Below, piece after piece: positions 45,115-54,279 of a DNA stretch of 64,000 nt. The stretch covers positions 70,001 through 134,000 of the forward strand of contig JACJXK010000001.1 of assembly GCA_020636675.1 (NCBI GenBank). The letters are read 5' to 3'. The position numbers and the translations under genes were made by a program. Source of the DNA: Prevotellaceae bacterium (lineage in GTDB: Bacteria; Bacteroidota; Bacteroidia; Bacteroidales; Paludibacteraceae). Position 1 is the stretch's first letter, and each line of letters opens with the position of its first letter. The notes below the pieces were generated by a model. The model was not told the DNA's origin and ran no database searches. It saw nothing but the letters and a program-made list of their open reading frames with translations.

Positions 45115-48100
45115 TCATATATTTCCTCCCACGCCCTTAAACTTCTCGACAAACGAGGCTATTTTTCTGAAAACGTTCTGCTTTTTCGTCAGATACTGCG
45201 GATTAAGCGGGCTCATTTTAGGCAAAAGGTCATTAAGCTCCGTTCCGTTTTCGCTTGCATATTCGCGTCTCAACGAAGTCGTGATGTACCGTTTGGCAGC
45301 TTCCGCATTCAAATGTTCTTCCTCTATAAGTTGGGCAGCTTCCGCAGATTGTTTCTTTTGCGCATAAGCGTAAAAAGAGTCTAAAATACTCGCCTTATCG
45401 AGAATCGCATCAAGGTTCGTTTCTTTGATGTAATCAACTACCAGGCTCTCTTTCGCCCGGTTTCCGATGCTGGAACGGATTATTCTGCGAATCTCCTCTA
45501 TCAATTCAGTTTTGTCCTTCGTCTTTTTGTTATGTTCAAAGACTAATTCCAGAATATAATCGAGGTCTATTTCTTGCGACTTTAACAGGTCTATTTCAAA
45601 GACGACTTCGTCCCAATCGACCTTCGAACTCTCCGCCGCCTTACCGCCCTTCTCGCGTCTTAACCAGTCGCGGATGTCGTTATAGGTAGAGCGGTAATCT
45701 TGTGCGGTGCGGTCTGGCAGGACTTCGATGTTTTGCATGGCGGCAATCTCCTCATCCGTCACAAAATGAGTTTCCTTAAACGCTTCGACAGCCTTTGGGT
45801 CGGTTGTGTCAATGGTTTGCAGAGCTTTCAGATTGGTGAATTCGTCGTAGTTCTGCAATATGTTTTCTATGCGCAGGTATTCTCCAAATATTTTCACGAA
45901 TTCCTTTTTGCCTTTCTCCGTATCTATCGATTCCGTATCCGGAAACTTAGCCGTCAACTCCTTCACAATCTCCTTGTAACCTCGGCGCGACTCTCCCGTC
46001 ATGAGATTCTTGAAACCTTCCAAATACTCTTTGTAACTTTTTTCAAGCACCACATTCTTGGTGTTCTTGTCGCCAAACAGCGTGATCGCATCAATTGTAG
46101 ATTGTTCCAAATCCCTAAAGGTGATGATGTTTCCGAATGTTTTGGTTGCGTCATAAATACGGTTGGTACGGGAAAAGGCCTGCATCAGTCCATGATAGCG
46201 CAGGTTTTTATCCACAAAGAGCGTGTTGAGGGTTGGTGCGTCAAAGCCGGTGAGGAACATACCTACCACTATGATCAGGTCAACCTCTTTGCTTTTAACT
46301 CTCTTTGCAAGGTCACGATAATAGTTTTGGAACTCCCCGCTTTCTACTCCAAAGCTTGTGCGGAACATAGTGTTATAGTCGTGGATGGCTTTTGTCAGAA
46401 ACTCCTTCGCACTTTGGTCCATTGCCGACGGCTCGAAAGTTTCATCTACAATTTCGCCAATTGCGCCCTGCTCTTCATTGGCGGCGTAGGAGAATATGGT
46501 CGCAATTTTCAGAGGGTTTCCGCTCTCTTTTTGCAGCCGGTTCAGCTCCTCGTAATAACATTTTGCAGCATCCACGCTACTCACGGCAAACATGGCATTA
46601 AAGCCATTGGCGCCACCCTGACTTCTATGGGTTTTCGTGTTGAAAATTTGTAGAATGTATTGGGAAATCTCCTTGATACGGGAGGGATGAAGCAACGCCT
46701 TTTGATTCTCGGCAGCACTCAACTTCTGTTCGTCCTGCTCTTTTTCTATTCCCTTGAACTGAGGGCGGACATCATTATAGTCGACCTTGAACTTCAGCAC
46801 TTTCTCGTCTCTGATGGCATCTGTAATGACATACGAGTGAAGTTCACTCCCGAACACGCTCGCCGTCGTTTCGGCTCCCAACGCATTTTCCGGGAATATG
46901 GGTGTTCCCGTGAATCCGAATTGATAGAATCTCTTGAACTTTTTCTTCAGATTCTTTTGCGCCTCGCCGAACTGTGAACGATGGCATTCGTCAAAAATGA
47001 ACACCACTTGCTTTTGGTAGATGGGCAGTTCGCCCTCGCTCTTCATCAGGTTGTTCAATTTCTGGATGGTGGTGACGATGATTTTGTTGTCATCCCTTTC
47101 AATGTTTCTTTTCAACCTGGCCGTGCTGTCCGATCCGTTCACGCTGTCGGGAGAGAACCGTTGGTACTCTTTCATCGTCTGGTAGTCCAAATCTTTACGG
47201 TCCACCACAAAGAACACCTTGTCTATGAAGTCAAGTCCGGTTGCCAAACGTGCCGTTTTGAAGCTCGTGAGCGTCTTTCCCGATCCCGTCGTATGCCAGA
47301 TATATCCGCCACCTTCCGGTTTGGACCATCTTTTTGACAGATATGAGCTTCTTATTTTCCATAAAATCCTCTCCGTTGCTGCAATTTGATAGGGTCTCAT
47401 GATAAGCAGCATGTTGCTCGTATCAAAGACCGAATAGGTGAATAGCACGTTTAGAAGCGTGTTTTTCTGAAAGAATGTGGCAGTGAAATCTTTCAGGTCC
47501 CTTATCAGCATATTATTTGCTTTTGCCCAGTTCATGGTGAAATCGAAGCTGTTTTTGTTCCGTTCCACCGTATTGGCAAAATAGCGGCTGTCCGTACCAT
47601 TGGAGATAACAAAGATTTGGAGGTATTTAAAGAGCGAGTTTTCGCCGTTGAAACTCTCTTTCGTATAGCGGTGTACTTGATTGAAAGCCTCACGGATGGC
47701 TACTCCGCGTTTTTTCAGTTCCACCTGCACCAACGGAAGTCCGTTGACCAGTATGGTAACGTCATAGCGGTTGGCGTGCGTTCCAGTCTGCTCAAATTGC
47801 GAAATCACCTGCAGCTTATTGCGGGTAACATCCTTCTTGTCTACCAAGTAGATGTTTTGGATATGGCCGTCGTCGAACACGAAATCGTAGATGTAGTTAT
47901 CGTGTATCTTGCGTGTCTTCTCCACGAGGTTGTCGCTCGGACGGTCTAAATACTCCGCCACGTAACGGTTCCACTCGCCATCGCTGAACTCCATGTTGTT
48001 GAGGGACTGGATCAGCCTCCTTGCATTAGCAAGCATGGCGCCGCCGGATGTTATGTCCGTAGGGTTCTCGTAGCCTTGGCCAACCAAGTCATGGATGAAC

Positions 48101-48222
48101 TCGCGTTCCAACGCCGCCTCCGTCTGGTAGGTGGTGGCCGGTTCGTTCAGAACCGAGTATTTCGTATAGTCTTCAAGAACAATGAAGTTCTTCGTTTCTG
48201 CTATGGTGTTATATTGTGCCAT
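45115..48222 (-). CDS. hsdR: Type I restriction enzyme, R subunit
   Basis: The motor and nuclease subunit of a type I restriction-modification complex. The 1035 residues begin with a nuclease domain holding Asp154 and ELK (168-170) in RYDVTILVNGLPLVQVELKK. Helicase domains follow, with Walker A HTTGSGKTLTSF and DEAD-like IFDECHRSQFG, and later QFGFTGTPIF and MQAFSRTNR. The C-terminal helical region (about 780-1035) would bind the HsdM/HsdS core. It is the last gene of the island on the minus strand, separated by 160 bp from doc. The frame is intact. Confidence 0.95.
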   Translation of the reverse strand: MAQYNTIAETKNFIVLEDYTKYSVLNEPATTYQTEAALEREFIHDLVGQGYENPTDITSGGAMLANARRLIQSLNNMEFSDGEWNRYVAEYLDRPSDNLVEKTRKIHDNYIYDFVFDDGHIQNIYLVDKKDVTRNKLQVISQFEQTGTHANRYDVTILVNGLPLVQVELKKRGVAIREAFNQVHRYTKESFNGENSLFKYLQIFVISNGTDSRYFANTVERNKNSFDFTMNWAKANNMLIRDLKDFTATFFQKNTLLNVLFTYSVFDTSNMLLIMRPYQIAATERILWKIRSSYLSKRWSKPEGGGYIWHTTGSGKTLTSFKTARLATGLDFIDKVFFVVDRKDLDYQTMKEYQRFSPDSVNGSDSTARLKRNIERDDNKIIVTTIQKLNNLMKSEGELPIYQKQVVFIFDECHRSQFGEAQKNLKKKFKRFYQFGFTGTPIFPENALGAETTASVFGSELHSYVITDAIRDEKVLKFKVDYNDVRPQFKGIEKEQDEQKLSAAENQKALLHPSRIKEISQYILQIFNTKTHRSQGGANGFNAMFAVSSVDAAKCYYEELNRLQKESGNPLKIATIFSYAANEEQGAIGEIVDETFEPSAMDQSAKEFLTKAIHDYNTMFRTSFGVESGEFQNYYRDLAKRVKSKEVDLIIVVGMFLTGFDAPTLNTLFVDKNLRYHGLMQAFSRTNRIYDATKTFGNIITFRDLEQSTIDAITLFGDKNTKNVVLEKSYKEYLEGFKNLMTGESRRGYKEIVKELTAKFPDTESIDTEKGKKEFVKIFGEYLRIENILQNYDEFTNLKALQTIDTTDPKAVEAFKETHFVTDEEIAAMQNIEVLPDRTAQDYRSTYNDIRDWLRREKGGKAAESSKVDWDEVVFEIDLLKSQEIDLDYILELVFEHNKKTKDKTELIEEIRRIIRSSIGNRAKESLVVDYIKETNLDAILDKASILDSFYAYAQKKQSAEAAQLIEEEHLNAEAAKRYITTSLRREYASENGTELNDLLPKMSPLNPQYLTKKQNVFRKIASFVEKFKGVGGNI

Positions 48223-48382
48223 AATTTGCTAAATTATTATTTGCTATTTTTCGATCAATCAATTATTATCATGTAACAATCATATAAGAATTATACTGAT
48301 TATTAGGATGTTGCTTTTTATTTGCGTTTCTTCCATCACATAAGAATCAAGCCCCAAAAGGGACATAACACACATATTTTCA

Positions 48383-48844
48383 TCATATATCATCGGCAAA
48401 TCCAACTTGATGACTATCTATTGCCATCATTATCTTTAATTTCAATTCCTCGCAAAAATCATCTTCATTCTCTAAAAAGGAATGAACAATTTCTGTAAGC
48501 AATTCTTTATCAATATTTCCGGCAGCTAAATGATAACTAATATTTTCCATTTCTTGGAGAAATCTTTTAATACAAAACAGATAACCATTGAGCGATAGAA
48601 ATTGGACACCAAGCGTAATTGATAGTCTTTTATTACCATCTGAAAAAGCATGATTCCGATTGACAGACCAAATCAGATGAACCAATTTATCTTCAAAGAA
48701 AGGATAATAGTCATCATTTTGTATAAGATCCAAGGCACTATACAAATAGCCGATATTCAGTTCATCGCAACTTCCGCCGCCACTATATTCTATCGTTTTG
48801 CGGTGCGTTTCAAATGCCGATTCCTTTGAAATATAAATCACCAT
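48383..48844 (-). CDS. doc: Fic/Doc family protein (probable toxin)
   Basis: A 153-residue Fic-fold protein with the motif HAFSDGNKR (65-73), which matches the Doc form HxFx(D/N)(A/G)NKR. Doc enzymes phosphorylate elongation factor Tu and so stop translation. The gene starts 1 bp after the stop of the upstream HTH gene, which suggests translational coupling as in toxin-antitoxin pairs. The acidic C-terminus (FLENEDDFCEELKLK) is longer than in phage P1 Doc. Toxicity is inferred from the family. Confidence 0.75.
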   Translation of the reverse strand: MVIYISKESAFETHRKTIEYSGGGSCDELNIGYLYSALDLIQNDDYYPFFEDKLVHLIWSVNRNHAFSDGNKRLSITLGVQFLSLNGYLFCIKRFLQEMENISYHLAAGNIDKELLTEIVHSFLENEDDFCEELKLKIMMAIDSHQVGFADDI

Positions 48845-48845
48845 G

Positions 48846-49865
48846 CTACTCTCTGTCTTTTAATCGTTTGAGTGCTTCTTTGTATTCTTCCAAACGCTTA
48901 TCAAGTTCCATACTTTTCTCGCCAAGAAATCGGTCAAAATCTGCTTGAGGTACAGCGCTGATATATTCTTCCAGATTTTTGTGCAAAGCATCACGAAAAC
49001 ACAAATCACGGCTCGCCATCTTGTTTCTTGCTTTTTCCCGAATTGGCTCCCATAGTTTTTGATTCTCGAATTCTGAAAATAAAATGTCGGTTTCGCGTGA
49101 TGATAACTTTCTGCCCAAAGATTTGCACCTATTTGTTAATTGTTCGGAGAAGCCAACTTCGTAACTCGAGATAATATCAAGCACCTCACTATACATTGTT
49201 TGGCGCACGTTCTCATCTTTTTCCAACTTTAAAATACGGCGATACTCTGCAGCGTTTTCCTTAAAGATGCTTGTATAAATCTTATCGGTGTAAACCATAT
49301 ATTTAAAATTTCCCATATCAACACAATCGCGCAAAGCATCGGTAAACTCTTTGCGATAGTCTTCGCCTCGCATCATATTTACAATGTAATCTTCGTCTCG
49401 TTGGTTGATGTATTTCGTGCTTCCCCCAGTGCGTTTATTGATAGTGTCTATAACAATATCCAGCATAATGCTTCGCAATTGTTTCGCTTTTTCACTATCA
49501 GTCAATAACATAGCCACATTAAGAAAAGCTCTGAAATTAAAGATTCCGAGAACCGTAGTTTTGGTCGCGAAATCTGTTTCGTGACCAAACTGATATTGCT
49601 TCACTAATTTCAAGTCTACCAGGCGTTTACCCTTTAGAACCTCGTAACCGTTTTTTGTCAATTCCTTTTCGTTTTTTTCAATGCAGTTGTCGATAGTGCG
49701 CTCTGTAACGTCAAAAAAATCTGCTATTTGACGTTTTAGAAATTTGTATTCGTTTTCAAACAGAATACCTTTCATACCGACAACTTTTTGGATTTCATTC
49801 ATTGCCAGCGAATTATTAAGAATATTTTGTCGCGCAACTGATGTATTTGTCAATTCTTTAGCCAT
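48846..49865 (-). CDS. Putative HTH DNA-binding protein paired with Doc
   Basis: A 339-residue protein I recognise only as a type seen next to Doc genes and hsd loci in Bacteroidetes. The N-terminal part contains a likely helix-turn-helix (FLKRQIADFFDVTERTIDNCIEKN, about 43-66), followed by a segment LKLVKQYQFGHETDFATKTTVLGIFNFRAFLNVAMLL and a helical middle and C-terminus rich in Lys/Glu. It may repress the pair and neutralise Doc, or act as an adaptor within the restriction system. It is 5 bp downstream of the half-size hsdS and 1 bp upstream of doc. Confidence 0.5.
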   Translation of the reverse strand: MAKELTNTSVARQNILNNSLAMNEIQKVVGMKGILFENEYKFLKRQIADFFDVTERTIDNCIEKNEKELTKNGYEVLKGKRLVDLKLVKQYQFGHETDFATKTTVLGIFNFRAFLNVAMLLTDSEKAKQLRSIMLDIVIDTINKRTGGSTKYINQRDEDYIVNMMRGEDYRKEFTDALRDCVDMGNFKYMVYTDKIYTSIFKENAAEYRRILKLEKDENVRQTMYSEVLDIISSYEVGFSEQLTNRCKSLGRKLSSRETDILFSEFENQKLWEPIREKARNKMASRDLCFRDALHKNLEEYISAVPQADFDRFLGEKSMELDKRLEEYKEALKRLKDRE

Positions 49866-49870
49866 AACAT

Positions 49871-50509
49871 TTATGCTTTTCTGTTAAATGTCAACAACAT
49901 ATCCCTGTAGTATTCGTATTGGGATTTTCTCGCTTGCAGCTCCGCTTGCAGCTCCGCTGTAAGCGTCGAAAATTTATCCAAAATCCGAACTATCTCGTTT
50001 TGAATTTCAAGTGGCGGAATGGGAATTGTAATTTTTGAAAATCTTGCTTTAGATACGTTGAATCTTGTTACTCCACTTGCTGTTTTGGAAATTTGTTTTC
50101 TGATTTTTTCATCTCTGAACAAAAATTTCAAGAAGTCGGGGGAAAATAGTGTCTTATCAGTCAATCGAAAACCAAAACAAAAACTATTTAAATAAAAAAT
50201 TTCTTCAGTTTTTGTTGTCATAACAGAAGACATACCACATTCGTTAGGTGTTTCAGATGAACCTGTAAAAAGCACATCTCCATATTCGACTTTGTTTTGG
50301 CTCTCATTCTTACCAATCCTTACCAATGTGTTTATATCTACATTTACAGCCATATTGGTGAAAACATTCATATATGTTATGAATTTTGCATTGCCATCAG
50401 AAAAATCACTCTTGTTTTTTCCTGTTAGTCCTCCGTAAAAGGTTCCTATTTCCCCCAGCATCTTCCATTCCACCTCTACGCCCTCTAATAGTTTCTCTAA
50501 ATTACTCAT
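49871..50509 (-). CDS. hsdS: Half-size type I specificity subunit
   Basis: HsdS chooses the DNA target. Normal subunits have two target-recognition domains and two conserved helices in about 400 residues. This one has 212: one recognition domain (about 10-165, from EWKMLGEIGTFYGG) and one conserved helix (IPPLEIQNEIVRILDKFSTLTAELQAELQARKSQYEYYRDMLL). It could work as a homodimer recognising a palindromic split site, as known for engineered or natural half-subunits, or be inactive. Its first codon overlaps the end of the upstream DUF1016 gene by 4 bp. Confidence 0.85.
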   Translation of the reverse strand: MSNLEKLLEGVEVEWKMLGEIGTFYGGLTGKNKSDFSDGNAKFITYMNVFTNMAVNVDINTLVRIGKNESQNKVEYGDVLFTGSSETPNECGMSSVMTTKTEEIFYLNSFCFGFRLTDKTLFSPDFLKFLFRDEKIRKQISKTASGVTRFNVSKARFSKITIPIPPLEIQNEIVRILDKFSTLTAELQAELQARKSQYEYYRDMLLTFNRKA

Positions 50510-51552
50510 AATTCCGTTTTTAATTCTTTTTCAATTTCTTCAATAGTCGGCATACTTCCCTTAAAATCAGAAGGATATATTTTAGCCAACTGATATTCAG
50601 AAATACCTATTGGTTGGCTTACCGTTTCCAACGAATATTTGGCAACTACATTATTTTTGGTTTTGCAAATTAAAATGCCTATTGTCGGATTATCTTGTTC
50701 GCCTTTGAGTTGGTGGTTTACCGCGCTCACGTAAAACCCCAGCTGTCCAAGCTGTTCGGGTTTGAACTCGGTAGTTTTGAGTTCAACAATACAATAGGCG
50801 TGTATTTTAGTATTGTAAAACAGTAAATCAACAAAAAACTCATCTCCGCCCACCACAATTCTGTATTGTTTGCCCATATAAGAAAATCCGGAGCCTAATT
50901 CCAACAAGAATTTGGTTATATTATTAACAAGAGCGTCTTCAAGTTCTTTCTCTTGATATCGTTCGCTCAATGTCAAGAAATCAAAATTGTAAGGATCTTT
51001 CGTTATCTGTTGCGCAAGTTCGCCTTGTGTAGCCGGCAATGTCTTATTAAAATTACTTATGGCTTTGCTTTCCCGTTCATATAAATCCGTATCAAGAAAA
51101 TTTTGAAGTACCGCACGCGACCAATTGTTTTCTATTGTCTTATGAACAAAAAACAAAGCTTTGTTCGAGTCGCTTTTACAATTATCAATAATATAGCGAA
51201 TGTGTCCCCATGGAATCACAAATAATTCGTCCACAAGCTGTGGACGAATCTCCATGGCTTCTGCAAAAAGTTTGTAAAAATATTTTGTATATTTCAGGTT
51301 AGTAGGCGAAAATCCTTTCACATCAGGAATTAGCGCACATAAATCATTACTGAGTTGTTTGTAGAAACTTGAACCGTATTTGTTTTCTGCCTTTTTCTGT
51401 GAAATATCCTTACCAAGATTCCAATAGAACTCAATCAGAGCTGAATTTACCGAAATAGAGGCTTTCAACCTTTGAGAAAGATAGTTGTTTTTTAATTGGA
51501 CAATCCACTCTTTGTAAGAGACGTCATATTTATTTATTTCTGTTTTGCTCAT
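50506..51552 (-). CDS. DUF1016/YhcG-type PD-(D/E)xK nuclease
   Basis: A 348-residue protein with an N-terminal DUF1016 helical domain (about 1-160, including FSPTNLKYTKYFYKLF and IPWGHIRYIIDN) and a C-terminal PD-(D/E)xK nuclease domain (about 190-330) whose catalytic residues are likely Asp in FFVDLLFY and the pair in VELKTTEF. These proteins often sit in type I restriction loci; their role is unknown. Stop overlaps the hsdS start by 4 bp. It resembles the copy at 53171-54208 more than the one at 52009-53091. Confidence 0.82.
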   Translation of the reverse strand: MSKTEINKYDVSYKEWIVQLKNNYLSQRLKASISVNSALIEFYWNLGKDISQKKAENKYGSSFYKQLSNDLCALIPDVKGFSPTNLKYTKYFYKLFAEAMEIRPQLVDELFVIPWGHIRYIIDNCKSDSNKALFFVHKTIENNWSRAVLQNFLDTDLYERESKAISNFNKTLPATQGELAQQITKDPYNFDFLTLSERYQEKELEDALVNNITKFLLELGSGFSYMGKQYRIVVGGDEFFVDLLFYNTKIHAYCIVELKTTEFKPEQLGQLGFYVSAVNHQLKGEQDNPTIGILICKTKNNVVAKYSLETVSQPIGISEYQLAKIYPSDFKGSMPTIEEIEKELKTEL

Positions 51553-51554
51553 AA

Positions 51555-52016
51555 CTACAGATATTTTAATTCTCCATTTTCATCAATATCGGCACGCAAG
51601 CCGTCTTTTACTCTCAAAAGACGTTCGAAATGTGTCCAACTGAGCAGTGGCAGTTGTTTTTTGAATTGGTCAGGCACTGACTGACCCATTTGATTCAGGG
51701 AAACGTCAGGCATTGACTGACCAATATAAAAATCGCTAAAAAATTGATAAAATGCTCTGAAGTTTTTAATATTGGTAATGGAAAAGCCTTTTCCAAATTC
51801 AGTTGTTAAGGAGGCTGAGGCTAATTCTATGATGTGTTTACCATATTCCGCTCTCGATTTGCCGCCTTGTTCCTGTACGACAATACGCTGACCTATCAGC
51901 CAGTTTTGTTGCACTTGTGCAAAATTCACAGCAGCGTAAACGACACGCCGTGCCGAATTTACAATCTCTTTTAAGTCTGTAATGAATTGCGTTTCCTGTT
52001 TCTCTATGTTACTCAT
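51555..52016 (-). CDS. DUF1016 N-terminal domain alone (truncated paralogue)
   Basis: About 153 residues that match only the N-terminal domain of the neighbouring DUF1016 proteins: GKHIIELASASLTTEFGKGFSITNIKNFRAFYQFF and LLSWTHFERLLRVKD. The sequence stops just where full copies continue with the WSVRQLQRQ segment, so no nuclease residues are present. I choose the ATG at 52016, which overlaps the upstream stop by 8 bp (ATGAGTAA); an earlier in-frame Met exists at 52046. It may be a remnant left by recombination, or a working regulator that competes with the full-length copies. Confidence 0.75.
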   Translation of the reverse strand: MSNIEKQETQFITDLKEIVNSARRVVYAAVNFAQVQQNWLIGQRIVVQEQGGKSRAEYGKHIIELASASLTTEFGKGFSITNIKNFRAFYQFFSDFYIGQSMPDVSLNQMGQSVPDQFKKQLPLLSWTHFERLLRVKDGLRADIDENGELKYL

Positions 52017-53091
52017 CTTGCCCTCCTCCTTTCTTAAATTCTTCACTCCAATCTTCCAACTTTTGTTTCAATAGCTTTTTATCAGGCAAATAGAGCATAT
52101 ATTCCGATGCGTGGATATTGGATTCTTTAGGCAAGGTAAGTTCCACAAGAGCGTCATTCTTCTCCTTACATAGCAATATGCCTATTGTCGGGCTTTCAAA
52201 ATCTTGTTTTACATACCTGTCATAATAATTAACATACATCTGCATCTGCCCCAAATCTTGATGAGATAGTTTATCTATCTTCAAATCTATAAGGACATAG
52301 CACCTTAGAAGCCTATTGTAAAACACAAGGTCAACAAAATAGCTATCTTCGTTGAACGTGAATCGTTTTTGACGGGATTCAAACAGAAATCCTTTTCCGA
52401 GTTCTAACAGAAAGTCTTGCAGTTTGGAAATAATGGCATTTTCTAATCGGGTTTCGGAATAGGACGCTTCTTCTTTTAATCCTAAAAATTCGAGAGATAA
52501 CGGACTCTTGATGATGTCAGTAGGCTTCTCTACGGTTTGTCCCTCTTGAGCTAATCTAAGGACTTCTTTTTTATCACGGCTTAAAGCCAGCCTTTCGTAG
52601 AGGCTCGCATTAAATTGTCTTTGCAATTGTCTGACACTCCAATTCTGTTCTTTACACTCAATTTCATAAAAACGTCTCTCCTCATCCGACTTAATTCTGA
52701 TCAGAACTAAATAATGCGACCAGCTAAGATTAAAATTTGGTGTGGTTTTCGAGTATGTCTGAACTTGATTGTCCGATGTTTCAAATTTCCCAGACAGTGT
52801 TTGGGAAATTGAGTACGTTCGATAGAACGCTCTCATGTATTCCAAATTAGAGGTAGAAAAACCTTTGCCATACTTGGGTGTTAATTTGTGAGACAAATCC
52901 TCTATCAGTGCATTTCCATACGCCGCCCTATGATTTCCTTGCTGCTCTTCTTCTACAATATATCTGCCTATTTCATAGTAAGTATAGACCATTGCCGTGT
53001 TTATTGTAGAGGCAACATGTTTATGAGCCTGCTCTATCAGAGAGGCTATTTTATTATATAGTTCAATATTACTGCTCATCTGTTTTTCCAT
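52009..53091 (-). CDS. DUF1016/YhcG-type nuclease, divergent paralogue
   Basis: A 360-residue protein with the same two-domain layout. The N-terminal domain has AYGNALIEDLSHKLTPKYGKGFSTSNLEYMRAFYRTY and LSWSHYLVLIRIK. The C-terminal nuclease core reads SYFVDLVFYNRLLRCYVLIDLKIDKL, so the ExK Glu is replaced by Asp (DLK), a conservative change also compatible with catalysis. Its start codon directly follows the TAG of the hsdS stub. This copy groups by eye with the solo N-terminal domain downstream rather than with the other two full-length copies. Confidence 0.82.
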   Translation of the reverse strand: MEKQMSSNIELYNKIASLIEQAHKHVASTINTAMVYTYYEIGRYIVEEEQQGNHRAAYGNALIEDLSHKLTPKYGKGFSTSNLEYMRAFYRTYSISQTLSGKFETSDNQVQTYSKTTPNFNLSWSHYLVLIRIKSDEERRFYEIECKEQNWSVRQLQRQFNASLYERLALSRDKKEVLRLAQEGQTVEKPTDIIKSPLSLEFLGLKEEASYSETRLENAIISKLQDFLLELGKGFLFESRQKRFTFNEDSYFVDLVFYNRLLRCYVLIDLKIDKLSHQDLGQMQMYVNYYDRYVKQDFESPTIGILLCKEKNDALVELTLPKESNIHASEYMLYLPDKKLLKQKLEDWSEEFKKGGGQDE

Positions 53092-53178
53092 CTATTGTAA
53101 TTTAAAAATCAATCCCTGTATTTTCCACTCCACACCATCGGGACAGATGTCGTTTATGAGATGTTGTAGTTTATTCAT
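53092..53178 (-). pseudogene. hsdS N-terminal stub, 28 codons
   Basis: The short frame reads MNKLQHLINDICPDGVEWK and nine more residues. The phrase INDICPDGVEWK is the typical N-terminus of HsdS proteins (..LCPDGVEYKKLGEI). It starts inside the end of the upstream DUF1016 gene (ATGAATAA overlap) and its stop touches the next ATG, so it fills the gap exactly. It appears to be what is left of a specificity gene after a deletion or replacement. It could still be translated and couple the two genes. Confidence 0.7.
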
Positions 53179-54208
53179 TTTCGTCATCTTTCAATTTCTC
53201 CTCTAATTCTTCTACAGTCGGCAATTGAGGTTTAATGTTTTCAGGAATTGCATTGGTTAAATGATATTCACTTATTCCCATCGGTTTTTGAATATCTCGC
53301 AAGGCGTATTCAACATCTATTTTGTTTTTCATCTTACATAAGATAATGCCAATGGTGTGATTATCGCCGTCTTTTCGCAGTTGAGTGTCTATTGCCGAAA
53401 GGTAGTAATTTAATTTCCCGGCATATTCGGGCTTAAATTTTCCGGCTTTCAGTTCGATTACTATATAGCAGCGTAATTCTACATGATAAAACAGCATGTC
53501 AATAAAGTAGTCTGTTTCGCCGATTTCTATCTTATATTGTCTGCCGAGAAATGCAAATCCCTTACCCATTTCAAGCAGGAACGCCGTTATGTGTTTTACT
53601 AATTCGTCTTCTATTGCTTTTTCTAATGCATCGTTTTCCAAACCCAGAAAATCGAAATTATAGGGGTCTTTGAATGTTTGTTCGGCAAGTAACGACTGCG
53701 TCTGCGGCAATGTTATTGCGAAGTTATTTGCAATGCAACCTTCGGTTCTGAATAAATCTGCCTTTATCTGCAGTTCCAATGTATCCCTGTCCCAGTTGTT
53801 CTCTATCGTTTTTCTGCAATAGTATTCGGCTTCATCGATAGAAGAAATCTTTGAAATAATAAGTCTATTATGTCCCCACGGAATTTGTGCCACACCACGT
53901 GGCACAAACTGATATTTGGTAGCATAAAATTTATACCATTGTACCATGGCATATACGTTACGGCGCGAAAAACCTTTAATTTCAGGAAAATTAACGTGCA
54001 ATTCATTAGCAACCGTTTCTACTAAACAGCTTCCCCACGCAGATTTATTTTGTTTTTCGGCAATCTGTTTCCCAATTTCCCAATACAACGCTAATACTTG
54101 CGAATTGAGAGAAAAGGCAATCGTATTGCGAGTAGCAGCAACCGTACTTTTTAGTTGTTGAATCCATTTTTTGAATTCGGTATTATTTATTATTTCTGTT
54201 TTATCCAT
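53171..54208 (-). CDS. DUF1016/YhcG-type PD-(D/E)xK nuclease
   Basis: A 345-residue protein, the first DUF1016 gene after hsdM. The N-terminal domain carries FSRRNVYAMVQWYKFY and IPWGHNRLIISK; the nuclease domain carries YFIDMLFYHVELRCYIVIELKAGKF with a standard ELK, then the shared GDNHTIGIILCKMKNK and QKPMGISEYHL. It is very similar in layout to the copy at 50506-51552 (ISEYQL, TIGILICKTKNN). It ends overlapping the hsdS stub by 8 bp and begins about 70 bp after hsdM. Confidence 0.82.
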   Translation of the reverse strand: MDKTEIINNTEFKKWIQQLKSTVAATRNTIAFSLNSQVLALYWEIGKQIAEKQNKSAWGSCLVETVANELHVNFPEIKGFSRRNVYAMVQWYKFYATKYQFVPRGVAQIPWGHNRLIISKISSIDEAEYYCRKTIENNWDRDTLELQIKADLFRTEGCIANNFAITLPQTQSLLAEQTFKDPYNFDFLGLENDALEKAIEDELVKHITAFLLEMGKGFAFLGRQYKIEIGETDYFIDMLFYHVELRCYIVIELKAGKFKPEYAGKLNYYLSAIDTQLRKDGDNHTIGIILCKMKNKIDVEYALRDIQKPMGISEYHLTNAIPENIKPQLPTVEELEEKLKDDENE

Positions 54209-54279
54209 ATCGATTGTACTATATTTCTTTGCTTTCTTGCTGAACTATCCGGAAATTCCGAATAGTTGGACCTTGCTAT

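Noticed and set aside
45700..46653. 317-codon open frame on the plus strand inside hsdR
   Set aside because: It is antisense to a clear, motif-complete hsdR; its sequence is Phe/Val-rich and resembles no protein.
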